Shown in pieces: positions 18,382 to 27,912 of a stretch of 64,000 nt of DNA. The stretch is from NCBI GenBank assembly GCA_963849305.1, contig CAWKGV010000004.1, positions 204,515 through 268,514 of the forward strand. The letters run 5' to 3'. Source of the DNA: CAWKGV01 sp963849305. Lineage in GTDB: Bacteria > Pseudomonadota > Alphaproteobacteria > Acetobacterales > Acetobacteraceae. The notes below the pieces were generated by a model. That model made no database searches, was not told where the DNA came from, and was given only the letters and a program-made list of their open reading frames with translations. A program made the translations under genes and the position numbers. Each line of letters starts with the position of its first letter. Within the stretch, counting starts at the first letter, position 1.

Positions 18382-19233
18382 ATGCTCGCGACATTGATCA
18401 TCGTGTTCCGGGAGGTTCTTGAGGCCGCTCTCGTGGTCGGGATCGTGCTGGCCGCGAGCCGTGGCGTACCGCGTCGCTCGCTCTGGGTATCGGGCGGCAT
18501 TGCCTGCGGCATTCTCGGCGCTCTTCTCGTGGCCGGCTTTGCCAGCGAGATCGCCTCGGCCATGGAGGGCTCCGGTCAGGAATTGTTCAACGCCTCGATC
18601 TTGTTCGCGGCGGTGGCGATGCTGGGATGGCACAATATCTGGATGAGCAGCCACGGCCGCGAGTTGGCCGCGAACGCGACCCGGCTCGGTCGGGACGTGC
18701 TGGCCGGAACTCGGCCGCTTTATGCGCTGGCGCTGGTGGTTGGGATCGCGATTCTGCGCGAAGGGTCGGAGATTGTGCTGTTCCTTTACAGCATTGCCGT
18801 GGCCGGCGGCAGCAGTGGGACGAGCATGATGGTGGGCGGCGCGCTTGGTCTCGCCGCGGGGGTTGGGGCGGGGGCCGCGATTTATTCTGGCTTGCTGTTC
18901 ATTCCCACGCGCTATCTCTTCACGGTGACGAATTGGCTGATCCTCTTGTTGGCCGCCGGGATGGCATCGCAGGGCGTGGCGTTCCTGGTCCAAGCCGGCA
19001 TCCTGCCCGCGCTCGGCAATAACGTCTGGAATACCTCGTTCCTGCTCACCGAACGAAGCATGCTCGGCCAGCTCCTGCATGTCCTGACCGGCTATACCGC
19101 CCAACCCGCGGGAATTCAGCTTGCTGTTCTACATCGCCACACTCGCCGTGATCGGCTCGCTTGCGCACCTGTTCGGACGCAACCCGCCGGGAGTGCGTGG
19201 CCAAGCGCGGACGGCACCGGACCGGACCCGTGA
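18382..19233 (+). pseudogene. FTR1 family iron permease, frameshift before the last helix
   Basis: High-affinity ferric/ferrous iron permease of the FTR1/EfeU family. Both REXXE iron-binding motifs are present: REVLE at residues 10-14 and REGSE at 126-130, in membrane helices. Up to YTAQPAGIQL the protein is normal. The frame then reads a non-membrane tail to a stop at 19233. In the next frame LLFYIATLAVIGSLAHLFGR, the expected final helix, continues if one T of TT at 19121-19122 is removed. In that restored frame no early stop follows, so a second lesion or a longer tail remains possible. Operon with the upstream cupredoxin. Confidence 0.8.
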
Positions 19234-19320
19234 CTTAGCCTTCTATCGCGAAACATCGGTGCGAATTGGCTTCAGCGCCTGGCTAGCTCACGATGGCAAT
19301 TGCGAATGCATCTCATTCGC

Positions 19321-19354
19321 ACAATCTATTGGGAGCGACAATCTATTGGGAGCG
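19321..19354 (+). repeat. Tandem 17-bp direct repeat before the beta-barrel gene
   Basis: The unit ACAATCTATTGGGAGCG occurs twice back to back immediately upstream of the outer-membrane gene start. Its TTGGGAGCG end supplies the purine-rich ribosome-binding site seen before the GTG at 19359, so the duplication doubles the ribosome-binding region. Confidence 0.8.
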
Positions 19355-19358
19355 ATGA

Positions 19359-20138
19359 GTGCGAAAAGCCCGAAGCGGCGCGACCGCCTTGACCCTGTCT
19401 CTGTCGCTCGCGGCATCCGGCCCGGCCCAAGCCGACTTCAAGGTTTGGCTGCCAGAGGTCAATTTTGGCGAATTGGCGGTGGAGAATGTCGGCGACCTCG
19501 GTCTCGATCCCAACCCGGCCAAAAGCGGCGAGCAGAGCTACACCGCCGAGGTCGAATACGGCCTCACCCGTTGGTGGCAAACCGAACTGGAGTTGGAGTT
19601 TAACCGGGCGCCGGGCGCCCACCAGGCCACGTATTTCAACCAGATCACGTCGGAGAATCTGTTCCAATTCACCGAACGAGGCGAGTATTGGCTGGATGCG
19701 GGCTTCTTCGCCGAATTCGGCCGGTCCCTGCAAAGGGACGCGCCGAGCGAAACGACGTTCGGACCAATCTTTCGAAAGGATTTCTGGGGGACCAGCAACA
19801 CGATTAATCTGTTTCTCGAAAAAGAGGTGGGCGCGAATGCCTCGGCTCGCCCGTTCTTTCTTTACGCCTGGGAGACTCGCGTCGATGCCTGGGAAATCCA
19901 ATTTGGCCGGCATTTCGCGATCGAGCCCGGAATTCAGATTTACGGCCAGCCGGGGCCGGTCACCCATTTCGCACGCTGGAGCCAACAGGACCAGCGCGCC
20001 GGGCCGCAACTCTTCGGCAAGATCTTCAACATCGGACCGGGGACGCTGGAGTGGAATGGCGGCGTGCTCTTCGGTCTCACTTCAGCCGTGCCTCGGGAGA
20101 CGTTTCGTTGGCAGGCCGAGTATGAAATTCACTATTAG
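19359..20138 (+). CDS. Putative outer-membrane beta-barrel protein linked to iron uptake
   Basis: A 259-residue protein with a signal peptide (ALTLSLSLAASGPAQA, cleavage near residue 25). The mature part is rich in alternating amphipathic strands with aromatic girdles (YTAEVEYGLTRWWQTELELEF, ARPFFLYAWETRVDAWEIQF) and ends in the aromatic residue Tyr (AEYEIHY), as many outer-membrane barrels do. I do not recognise a named family. It follows the cupredoxin and FTR1 genes on the same strand, suggesting an outer-membrane component of the same uptake route; this is inference. GTG start at 19359 is chosen because it yields the signal peptide, with GGGAG upstream. Confidence 0.65.
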   Translation: MRKARSGATALTLSLSLAASGPAQADFKVWLPEVNFGELAVENVGDLGLDPNPAKSGEQSYTAEVEYGLTRWWQTELELEFNRAPGAHQATYFNQITSENLFQFTERGEYWLDAGFFAEFGRSLQRDAPSETTFGPIFRKDFWGTSNTINLFLEKEVGANASARPFFLYAWETRVDAWEIQFGRHFAIEPGIQIYGQPGPVTHFARWSQQDQRAGPQLFGKIFNIGPGTLEWNGGVLFGLTSAVPRETFRWQAEYEIHY

Positions 20139-20177
20139 ACATGAGCGGACTTCACGTGAGCACCGATCCTACCCCGT

Positions 20178-20216
20178 CGTCATGCCGGGCTTGTCACGAC
20201 GAGCGCGAGCATGACG
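20178..20216. repeat. Palindromic intergenic repeat, short form
   Basis: CGTCATGC and GCATGACG form the outer arms of an imperfect dyad with GGGCTTGTC and GACGAGC inside. The same CGTCATG ends occur in two longer elements at 50556 and 52813, so this is probably a half-size member of one dispersed family. It lies between the beta-barrel gene and hpd, whose 3' ends converge, and could act as a terminator. Confidence 0.6.
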
Positions 20217-20265
20217 TAGTGAGAGCGATGTCGCCCACTTCATTCCGGGGCTTCCGTCCTCGGCG

Positions 20266-21393
20266 TCACGTCGGCGTAGCGGCGTCCAGAGCAGCAAGTA
20301 CGCCGCGACGAATCTGATCTTCCTCGATCAACTCGAACAGCGCGCGGAAGTTGCCCTCGCCGAACCCGTCGTCACCCTTGCGCTGGATGAATTCGAAGAA
20401 CACCGGCCCGACCACGTTGCCGGAGAAGACCTGAAGCAGCAGCCGGGCCTTCCGGTCCTCGACCACGCCCTCACCGTCGATCAGAAGTCCGGCGCGGCGC
20501 AGCCGTGCGAGATCCTCGCCATGGCCGGGCAGGCGCGCGTCCACGCGTTCGTAATAGGTGTCCGGCGGCGCCGGCATGAACGCGAGCCCATTCGCCCGCA
20601 GCGCCTCGACCGTGGCATAGGCGTCCTCGCAGCCACAGGCGATGTGCTGGATGCCCTCGCCTTTGTACTGATGCAGGTATTCCTCGATCTGGCTCTTGTC
20701 GTCAGCGGACTCGTTGATCGGGATGCGGATACGCCCGTCCGGGCTGGTCAGCGCCCGCGAGAACAAGCCGGTCAGCTTGCCCTCGATGTCGAAGTACCGG
20801 ATTTGGCGGAAGTTGAAGAGCTTGCGGTAGAACTCCGACCAGTGGTCCATCCGGCCGCGCCGCACATTGTGGGTGAGATGGTCGATGTAATGCAGGCCGA
20901 CGCCCCCAGGCCGGAGGTCACGCGCGCCCAGCCACTCGAACTCCGCGTCATAGGCCGATCCGCCTGCGCCATAACGGTCGATGAAATAGATCAGGCTGCC
21001 GCCGATCCCCTCGATCGCGGGGACACCAAGCGTGAGCGTTCCGGCCGACGGGTCGGCCGGCGCGGCACCCAGCGAGAGCGCGCGATCGTGTGCGTGCCGC
21101 GCATCGACGACGCGGAACGCCATTGACGGAACCGAGGGGCCATGTGCCTCGCCGAAGCGAACCGCGTGGCTGCCCGGCTCTTCGGTGATGAGATAGTTGA
21201 CGTCGCCCTGACGGTACACGCTGGTGCGACGGGCGCGGTGGCGAGCGACCTCGGTGAAGCCCATCTGTCGGAACAGCGCGTGCAGGCGCTCGGGCTCTGG
21301 ATGGGCGAACTCGACAAACTCGAAACCATCGGTGCCCATCGGATTGAGGTCGGTGATCATGGCGCGCGGCGCATCGTGCGGGAAGGGGCCCAT
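20266..21393 (-). CDS. hpd: 4-hydroxyphenylpyruvate dioxygenase
   Basis: A 375-residue non-haem Fe(II) enzyme converting 4-hydroxyphenylpyruvate to homogentisate in tyrosine degradation. Two vicinal-oxygen-chelate halves are visible. The iron ligands fall in DHLTHNVRRGRMDHW, GIQHIAC and FFEFIQRKG of the C-terminal half, and the family block FEGNFRALFE is present as FGEGNFRALFE. The length is slightly above the usual 355-365; an ATG at 21360 (MITDLNPMGTDGFEF) would give 364 residues and is an equally good start. No other homogentisate pathway gene is in view. Confidence 0.92.
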   Translation of the reverse strand: MGPFPHDAPRAMITDLNPMGTDGFEFVEFAHPEPERLHALFRQMGFTEVARHRARRTSVYRQGDVNYLITEEPGSHAVRFGEAHGPSVPSMAFRVVDARHAHDRALSLGAAPADPSAGTLTLGVPAIEGIGGSLIYFIDRYGAGGSAYDAEFEWLGARDLRPGGVGLHYIDHLTHNVRRGRMDHWSEFYRKLFNFRQIRYFDIEGKLTGLFSRALTSPDGRIRIPINESADDKSQIEEYLHQYKGEGIQHIACGCEDAYATVEALRANGLAFMPAPPDTYYERVDARLPGHGEDLARLRRAGLLIDGEGVVEDRKARLLLQVFSGNVVGPVFFEFIQRKGDDGFGEGNFRALFELIEEDQIRRGVLAALDAATPT

Positions 21394-21402
21394 TTGGTTG
21401 CT

Positions 21403-21984
21403 CTAGCTACGGGCCAACCGCGTGGTCCGGTACACGGCAGGGAGCGGGACGCGAAGACCGATGCTCTCCAAGACGAGGTCGCCCTCGGCGATCATCGCGG
21501 GGCGTTCGGGCCAGGTTCCGTCCGAGTTCCTGCGCAGCAGTTCGGCGCCGATCGAGACGGCTCTCAACACGAGGATCTCCCGCACACTTGGGATGGTGGT
21601 GTAGCTCCAGACATTGGCCCAGGTCTCGGCTTGATTGCTAGGCGAGAGGATCTCGACCAGAAGGATCGGGTCGGTGAGTGCCGGCTCCTCCGCCTCGTGG
21701 CCGGAGCATGTCACCGCCAAATCCGGCACGCGGATGTTCGTGTCCGCCTGCACGCGTGGGATGACTCCTGGCGCGACGACTACACTGCACGGGCTGGCCC
21801 GCTCCGCCAAATGATTGCGAATCAAACTGCCGAGTTCACCTTGAATGGCGCCGTGGGTTCGGTTGGCAGGGGCCATGGCCTGCGGCTCACCATCCACCAA
21901 CTGCCAGAGGCGCCCGTCCGACGGGTTCCAGGCCAAGAACTCCGTGACCGACATTGAAACAGGCACCTTGAGGAGCGCGACCAT
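21403..21984 (-). CDS. Uma2 family (DUF820) putative nuclease
   Basis: A 193-residue protein of the Uma2/DUF820 family, a PD-(D/E)XK-like fold whose role is unknown in most bacteria. Diagnostic blocks are LVDGEPQAMAPAN, PDLAVTC and ILLVEILSPSNQAETW, where the Asp, Glu and nearby residues form the putative active site. The typical length is about 190. It sits just upstream of hpd on the same strand without an evident functional tie. Such genes are often mobile or expanded. Confidence 0.85.
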   Translation of the reverse strand: MVALLKVPVSMSVTEFLAWNPSDGRLWQLVDGEPQAMAPANRTHGAIQGELGSLIRNHLAERASPCSVVVAPGVIPRVQADTNIRVPDLAVTCSGHEAEEPALTDPILLVEILSPSNQAETWANVWSYTTIPSVREILVLRAVSIGAELLRRNSDGTWPERPAMIAEGDLVLESIGLRVPLPAVYRTTRLARS

Positions 21985-22017
21985 CCCTGCATCATATATG
22001 GTTTCGAACCCGCCGCG

Positions 22018-22554
22018 CTAGGCAAGCGGATACTCCACTTCAGGGGTGTATACTGGCTGCTCCTTGCCGATCAGCGAACTGAACAGGGTGAAATGCTCGA
22101 TTGGCACCGGCTCGGCGCGAAACAGGTTATTGGCCTGGAGATAGGCGGCGAGCTTGGCCTCGGGCACGCCGTCGAGCCGCGCCAGGGTGACGTGCGGGGC
22201 GAAGCGCCGGCGCTCCGGCTCCAGCCCCACGCGTTGCAGCGCCGTCTCGATCTTACTGCGCAGGTGCTCAAGCTGCGGGTTGCGTGCGACGACCACCCAC
22301 AACGCGGTGCTGCGCCCGGACTTGCTGAACGTGCCAAGCCCCGCGAGTTCCAGCGAGAATGCAGGCGCCCGGAGCACTGCCAGCGCGTTGTCGATTTCCT
22401 CGGCCTGGTAAGCGGGCGTCTCGCCGATGAAGCGGAGAGTGAGGTGATGGTTTCCCGGCGGCACCCACCGCGCGCCCGCCATTCCGTGCCCGGTCAGCAA
22501 CGCCAGGCGCTGGCGTAACGCCTGCGGCAGATCGAGCGCGACGAACAACCTCAT
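22018..22554 (-). CDS. thpR: RNA 2',3'-cyclic phosphodiesterase (LigT/ThpR)
   Basis: A 178-residue 2H phosphoesterase. Both HxTx motifs are present: HHLTLRF near residue 42 and HVTLARL near residue 125, forming the active site that opens 2',3'-cyclic phosphates on RNA. The N-terminus MRLFVALDLP is typical. The ATG overlaps the tesA stop by four bases (ATGA), so tesA and thpR are translationally coupled. Confidence 0.92.
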   Translation of the reverse strand: MRLFVALDLPQALRQRLALLTGHGMAGARWVPPGNHHLTLRFIGETPAYQAEEIDNALAVLRAPAFSLELAGLGTFSKSGRSTALWVVVARNPQLEHLRSKIETALQRVGLEPERRRFAPHVTLARLDGVPEAKLAAYLQANNLFRAEPVPIEHFTLFSSLIGKEQPVYTPEVEYPLA

Positions 22555-23189
22555 GCTTGCCGGGCTTCCCCGATCAACTGCTCCACTTTGGGCAGGATGC
22601 GCGCCACGATCCGGCGCACGCCCTCCGCGTTGGGGTGTAGCCCGTCGGGCTGGGTTAGTGCGGGCGCTCGGGCGACGCCCGCGAGGAAAAACGGGTCGTA
22701 GATCACGCCGGGCCGCTTTCCCAGCTCGTCGAAGACCGCGCGGAACTCCCGCTCGTAGTCCGGCCCGAGATTGGGTGGGGCGTACATGCCGGTCAGCAGC
22801 ACCGGGATGTGCCGCGTGGCAAGCTTGTCCAGCATGGCGCCCAGGTTGGCCTTCATCTCGGCCGGGCTCAGGCCGCGCAGCCCATCATTGGCGCCCAGCT
22901 CCACGATGGCGGCATCCGGGTTGCCGGCCAGCACCCAGTCGAGCCGGGCCAATCCGCCCGCACTGGTATCGCCGGACACCGCTCCGTCCACGATCCGGAC
23001 ATTGAGCCCGTGAGCGGCCAGCGCGGTCGCGAGCTGCGCCTCGAACCCGTCATCATGCGGCAAGCCGTAGCCGGCGCTCAGCGAATCTCCGAGGACCAGC
23101 AGCCGAACCGGCGCCGCAGCCGCGGCTGGGCCGGTCAGCAGGAGACCCATCAACAGGAGCGCCGCGGCGCTCGCCACGGCTTTTCGCAT
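22551..23189 (-). CDS. tesA: Arylesterase / lysophospholipase L1-like (TesA, SGNH hydrolase)
   Basis: A 212-residue exported esterase/thioesterase. After a signal peptide (MRKAVASAAALLLMGLLL, cleavage near residue 24) come the SGNH blocks GDSLSAGYG (nucleophile Ser), GANDGLRG (oxyanion Asn) and DGLHPN (catalytic Asp and His). It hydrolyses thioesters or aryl esters in the periplasm. The ATG at 23189 is chosen because it begins the signal peptide; the frame stays open further upstream over the divergent ABC gene. The tesA/ybbA/ybbP divergent arrangement is widely conserved. Confidence 0.92.
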   Translation of the reverse strand: MRKAVASAAALLLMGLLLTGPAAAAAPVRLLVLGDSLSAGYGLPHDDGFEAQLATALAAHGLNVRIVDGAVSGDTSAGGLARLDWVLAGNPDAAIVELGANDGLRGLSPAEMKANLGAMLDKLATRHIPVLLTGMYAPPNLGPDYEREFRAVFDELGKRPGVIYDPFFLAGVARAPALTQPDGLHPNAEGVRRIVARILPKVEQLIGEARQA

Positions 23190-23217
23190 GGCCGCCGCCA
23201 GGCCATATCCTGCTGTC

Positions 23218-23948
<731 letters not shown>

Positions 23949-23952
<4 letters not shown>

Positions 23953-26462
23953 TCCTGGCGTTACGCCTCGCGCGCCGGGAGCTGCGCGGTGGGGTGCGCG
24001 GGCTTGGCATTGTGTTGGCCTGCCTGGCGCTCGGCGTCGCGGCGATCGCCGCCGTGGGCAGCCTGCGCGCCGCCACCGATCGCGGCCTCGCGGTCAACGG
24101 GCGGCAGATCCTGGGCGGCGACCTGGAGATCCAAACCGGGGCGCAACCGCCTCCGCCCGCCTTGCTCGCCTGGCTGCGCGAACGCCATGCCAGCATCTCC
24201 ACCATCGCGCAAACTCGTTCTCTGCTGGTCGCCGCGTCGGGCGAGCGGGAACTGATCGACCTCAAGGGGGTCGATCCCGCTTGGCCGCTGGTGGGCGCGG
24301 CCGTCATCTCCCCCGCGCAGCCGTTGGCGGCGGCCCTCGGTGAGCGAAACGGGCGCTGGGGCCTGCTCGCCGACAGATTGGTAATGAGCCGCCTGAAGCT
24401 CCGTCCCGGCGACATCGTGCGGCTCGGGGAGGCGCGGTTCACGGTGCGCGGCACGCTCAACTCCGAGCCCGACCGGGTGGGCAGCCAATCCATCCTGGGT
24501 GCCCCGGTGGTGATCGCCGCCGGCGCCCTGCCGGGCACTGGCCTGGTGGTGCCCGGCTCCATCGTGAGCTACGCGGTGCGCCTGACCGTGCCCGACCCGG
24601 CTTCGGTCCCGGGCCTTCGCGCGGCGCTCCGCTCGGCGTTCCCGAATGAGGGCTGGCGCGTTCGCGGCCCGGCCGACGCCGCGCCGGGGATCGGCCGGGC
24701 GATCGACCAAGCCAGCCTGTTCATGACCCTGGTCGGGCTCACCTCCTTGCTCGTGGGCGGGATCGGAGTCGCCAACGGCGTCAGGGCTTGGCTGGACGCA
24801 CGCGCGCGGACGATCGCGACGCTACGCTGCCTGGGCGCCTCGTCGCCGCTCGTGTTCACCGTCTGCTTGATCCAGGTGATGGCGCTTGCTTCGCTCGGGA
24901 TCGCGATCGGCGTGGGCGTCGGAGCGGCCGCGCCGTGGCTTGGCGCGCACTGGCTGGCTGGGGTGCTGCCGGTGCCGCCGGTGATCGGGGTCTACGCCGG
25001 ACCGTTGGCACTCGCGGCGAGCTACGGAGCACTGACGGCGGCGTGTTTCGCGCTCTGGCCCCTGGGTCGGGCCGCCCGCATTCCGGGCGGCGCGCTATTC
25101 CGCGATGGCCTCATACCTGACCATATACGGCCCACGCGCGCCGTCCTCGCCGCCACGGCCGGGCTCGCGGCGGCGCTGGCCGCCCTGATCGTGTCGAGCG
25201 CACACGACCGGCTGTTCGCCATCGGCTTCTGCGCTGCCGCGCTGGCGACCCTGGCCCTGTTCCAGTTCGGCGGGACGGCTCTCATGGTCGCCGCGCGCGC
25301 CGCCCCTCGGGTCGCCTCGCCAGCCGTTCGGCTTGGCATCGCCAGCTTGCACCGGCCGGGCGCACCCACGCCGTTGATGCTCGTCTCGGTGGGCCTCGGC
25401 CTGTCCACGCTGGCCGCCGTGGCGCTCATCCAAGGCAATGTCCAGCGCGAGATCCTGGATCAGATACCGGCGAAGGCGCCGAGCTTCTATTTCGTAGACA
25501 TCCAGTCGGATCAGCTCGCCCGGTTCGAGCAGATCGTCCGCTCCAGCCCGGGCGTGGACGACCTGCATGAGATGCCGAGCCTGCGGGCGCGCATCGTCGC
25601 GGTGAACGGGGTGCCGGCCGACCAAGTCCGCGCCACGCCGGATACGCGATGGGCGCTGCGCGGCGACCGGGGGCTGACCTATGCCGCGACCCCGCCGCCG
25701 AATACCCGGCTCGTCGCCGGGCGCTGGTGGTCGGCGGACTACCAAGGCCCGCCGCTCGTTTCACTGGATGCCAACCTGGCCCGGGGCTGGAGGATCGGCC
25801 TCGGCGCCACCATCCGGGTCAACGTGCTCGGTCGCGATATCGACCTGAGCGTGGCCAACCTGCGCGACATTGCTTGGCGGCGTCTGGGGATCAACTTCGT
25901 CATGGTGGCGAGCCCCGGGCTGCTCTCGGCCGCGCCGCAGACGCACATCGCCACGGTGCGGGCGACGCCGTCCGAGCAGGGCCCGTTGCTGGAACGGGTG
26001 AGCGACGCGTTGCCCAACGTGACCGGGATCAGCGTCGCCGAGGTGTTGGCCGCGGTCGCCAGCCTGCTGGGCCAGGTCGCGGCCGCGCTGACCGTGACCG
26101 GGGCCGTCACGCTCGCCTCCGGCGCGCTGGTGCTGGTGGGGGCGGTCGCGGCGGGTCGGCGCCAGCGCAGCCAAGAAGCGGTGGTCCTGAAGGTTCTGGG
26201 CGCCACGTCCGCGCAGATCCGCACCGCTTGGCTGACGGAGTTCAGCACGCTAGGGTTAATGGCGGGTCTCGTCGCCGCGGCGGTGGGCACCGCGGCGAGC
26301 TGGGCGGTCCTGCGGCTGGTGCTGAACGCACCGTGGGCCTTCCTGCCCGGCCGGCTCGCGGCCACCCTCATTGGCGCTCTGGCCATGATGGTCGTGTTCG
26401 GCTATGTTGGTACGGCAGCGGCGCTACGGGTGAAGCCGGCCTCGCGGCTGCGGAACGAATAA
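23949..26462 (+). CDS. FtsX-like ABC transporter permease (YbbP-like)
   Basis: An 837-residue integral membrane protein with about ten helices in the YbbP layout: one N-terminal helix (LGIVLACLALGVAAIAAVGS), a large periplasmic domain, two blocks of FtsX-type helices (for example LVGLTSLLVGGIGVANGVRA, then the C-terminal set ending FGYVGTAAALRVKP) and a second periplasmic domain near residues 500-680. The cytosolic coupling motifs LRCLGAS and LKVLGAT mark the two FtsX units. Partner of the preceding ATPase. The substrate is unknown. Confidence 0.9.
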
Positions 26463-26556
26463 CGCCGCTTCAATCCGGGTCGTGCTTGAAGCGAACCGGG
26501 TGACAAACAAAGTTAACGGAGCGGGTTACACCCGTCTGAGAGGAACAAGCGACACC

Positions 26557-27333
26557 ATGGCCTACAGTCCCGATTATCGGACGTACCCGGGCGCGAGGCA
26601 GAGCGCCTCCGCGTCCTCCGCGATCCTTGACGCAGGGCTGCGGTCGTACATGCTCCGCGTGTACAACTGGATGACCTCTGGCCTGCTGCTGACCGGGATC
26701 GTCGCCTACCTGATCGCCAACACCTCCGCCATCAACGCGTTCTACCCCGTGGTGCAGACCTCATACGGGCCGGAGCGCACCGCAGGGCCGCTGGCGATGA
26801 TCTCGATATTCGCGCCACTCGCCTTCGTGCTGGTGCTGAGCTTCGGGATCAACAAGCTCTCGCGCACCACCGCGCAGACGCTCTACTGGGTGTTCTGTGC
26901 CACCATGGGTGCGAGCCTGACGAACATCTTCCTGATCTACACCGATACGGCGATCGTGCGGGTGTTCTTCATCACCGCGGCGACCTTCGCGGGGATGAGC
27001 CTCTATGGCTATACCACGCGCAGCGATCTTAGCCGCTGGGGCAGCTTCCTGATCATGGGGCTGTTCGGCGTGATCATCGCGAGCCTGATCAACGTGTTCT
27101 TCCACAGCACCGAGCTGCAGTTCATCGTCAGCATCGTCGGCGTGCTGGTATTCGTTGGCCTCACCGCCTACGACACGCAGCGGATCAAGGCGACCTATAT
27201 TCAATACGCCTATGCCGAAGGGACGGAGCTCGCGGCCAAGCGCAGCGTCTATGACGCGCTCAGCCTCTATCTGAACTTCATCAACCTGTTCCTGCTGATG
27301 CTTCAGCTGTTTGGGAGCGGTAACCGGCGTTAG
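26557..27333 (+). CDS. Bax inhibitor-1/YccA family membrane protein
   Basis: A 258-residue protein with seven predicted membrane helices, starting after a soluble N-terminus (MAYSPDYRTYPGARQ). Family blocks include YMLRVYNWMTSGLLLTG, FVGLTAYDTQRIK and the C-terminal ALSLYLNFINLFLLMLQLFG. The family acts as a pH-sensitive calcium leak or interacts with the FtsH protease; the exact role here is unknown. AGAGGAAC lies nine bases before the ATG at 26557, which decides this start over upstream codons. A strong intrinsic terminator follows. Confidence 0.93.
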   Translation: MAYSPDYRTYPGARQSASASSAILDAGLRSYMLRVYNWMTSGLLLTGIVAYLIANTSAINAFYPVVQTSYGPERTAGPLAMISIFAPLAFVLVLSFGINKLSRTTAQTLYWVFCATMGASLTNIFLIYTDTAIVRVFFITAATFAGMSLYGYTTRSDLSRWGSFLIMGLFGVIIASLINVFFHSTELQFIVSIVGVLVFVGLTAYDTQRIKATYIQYAYAEGTELAAKRSVYDALSLYLNFINLFLLMLQLFGSGNRR

Positions 27334-27357
27334 CCCGGTTCGATCGACGCGAAATGC

Positions 27358-27389
27358 CGCCAAGGGGATGCGCCCTTGGCGTTTTTTTT
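27358..27389 (+). terminator. Rho-independent terminator of the Bax-inhibitor gene
   Basis: A 9-bp perfect stem CGCCAAGGG / CCCTTGGCG (27358-27366 with 27373-27381) with a 6-base loop is followed by eight T residues (27382-27389). It lies 24 bases after the stop codon of the Bax-inhibitor gene. Confidence 0.92.
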
Positions 27390-27507
27390 GCCATGCGCGG
27401 CAAGGCCGGACGCAGAGCACGCTCACTTACAACTGATCGTTCCCTGGAAGGGACGCGATGCCTCCGGCGCTGTTTCCGCAACGACCCCGTAACGCAGGAG
27501 GCCTAGC

Positions 27508-27912
27508 GTGTCTCGCCTGATATTGCCCGCTTGTTTGCTGCTCCTGGCCGCCTCGCCGCAAGGGAGCAACATGCCGCGGAATGCCGTGAACCCGTACCAG
27601 CATCCGGACGAGCGCGCCATCGCCATCCAGAACTGGAGCAGCTCCAAGGTCGACAAGGCCGAGATACAGACGACCGACGGGCGGGTCTGGAGGCTTGCGA
27701 AAGGCGGCATCCCGCGCAACGAGGCCCATGACGTCGCGGTGCCGGTGCCCGGCTGCATCGCCAACGTGTCCGTGACAATGCAGAGCGGCCGGCAATTCCA
27801 GCTGGTCGGGTTGCACGATTGCAGCGACACGCAGATCGTGGTGCGCAACACCGGGTTGTCGATCCCGCAAATGGCGGTGCCCGGCGCGAAACAGCACGGG
27901 ACGCCAGGATGA
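27508..27912 (+). CDS. Small secreted protein of unknown function
   Basis: A 134-residue protein with a short signal peptide (MSRLILPACLLLLAASPQG). The mature part alternates hydrophilic strands (AIAIQNWSSSKVDKAEIQT, GRQFQLVGLHDCSDTQIVV) and has two Cys (PGC and HDC) that could form a disulfide. I do not recognise the family. GTG start at 27508 is strongly supported by an AGGAGG sequence 7-12 bases upstream. Its stop overlaps the start of the quinone oxidoreductase gene (ATGA), so the two are co-translated, though no functional link is obvious. Confidence 0.7.
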   Translation: MSRLILPACLLLLAASPQGSNMPRNAVNPYQHPDERAIAIQNWSSSKVDKAEIQTTDGRVWRLAKGGIPRNEAHDVAVPVPGCIANVSVTMQSGRQFQLVGLHDCSDTQIVVRNTGLSIPQMAVPGAKQHGTPG

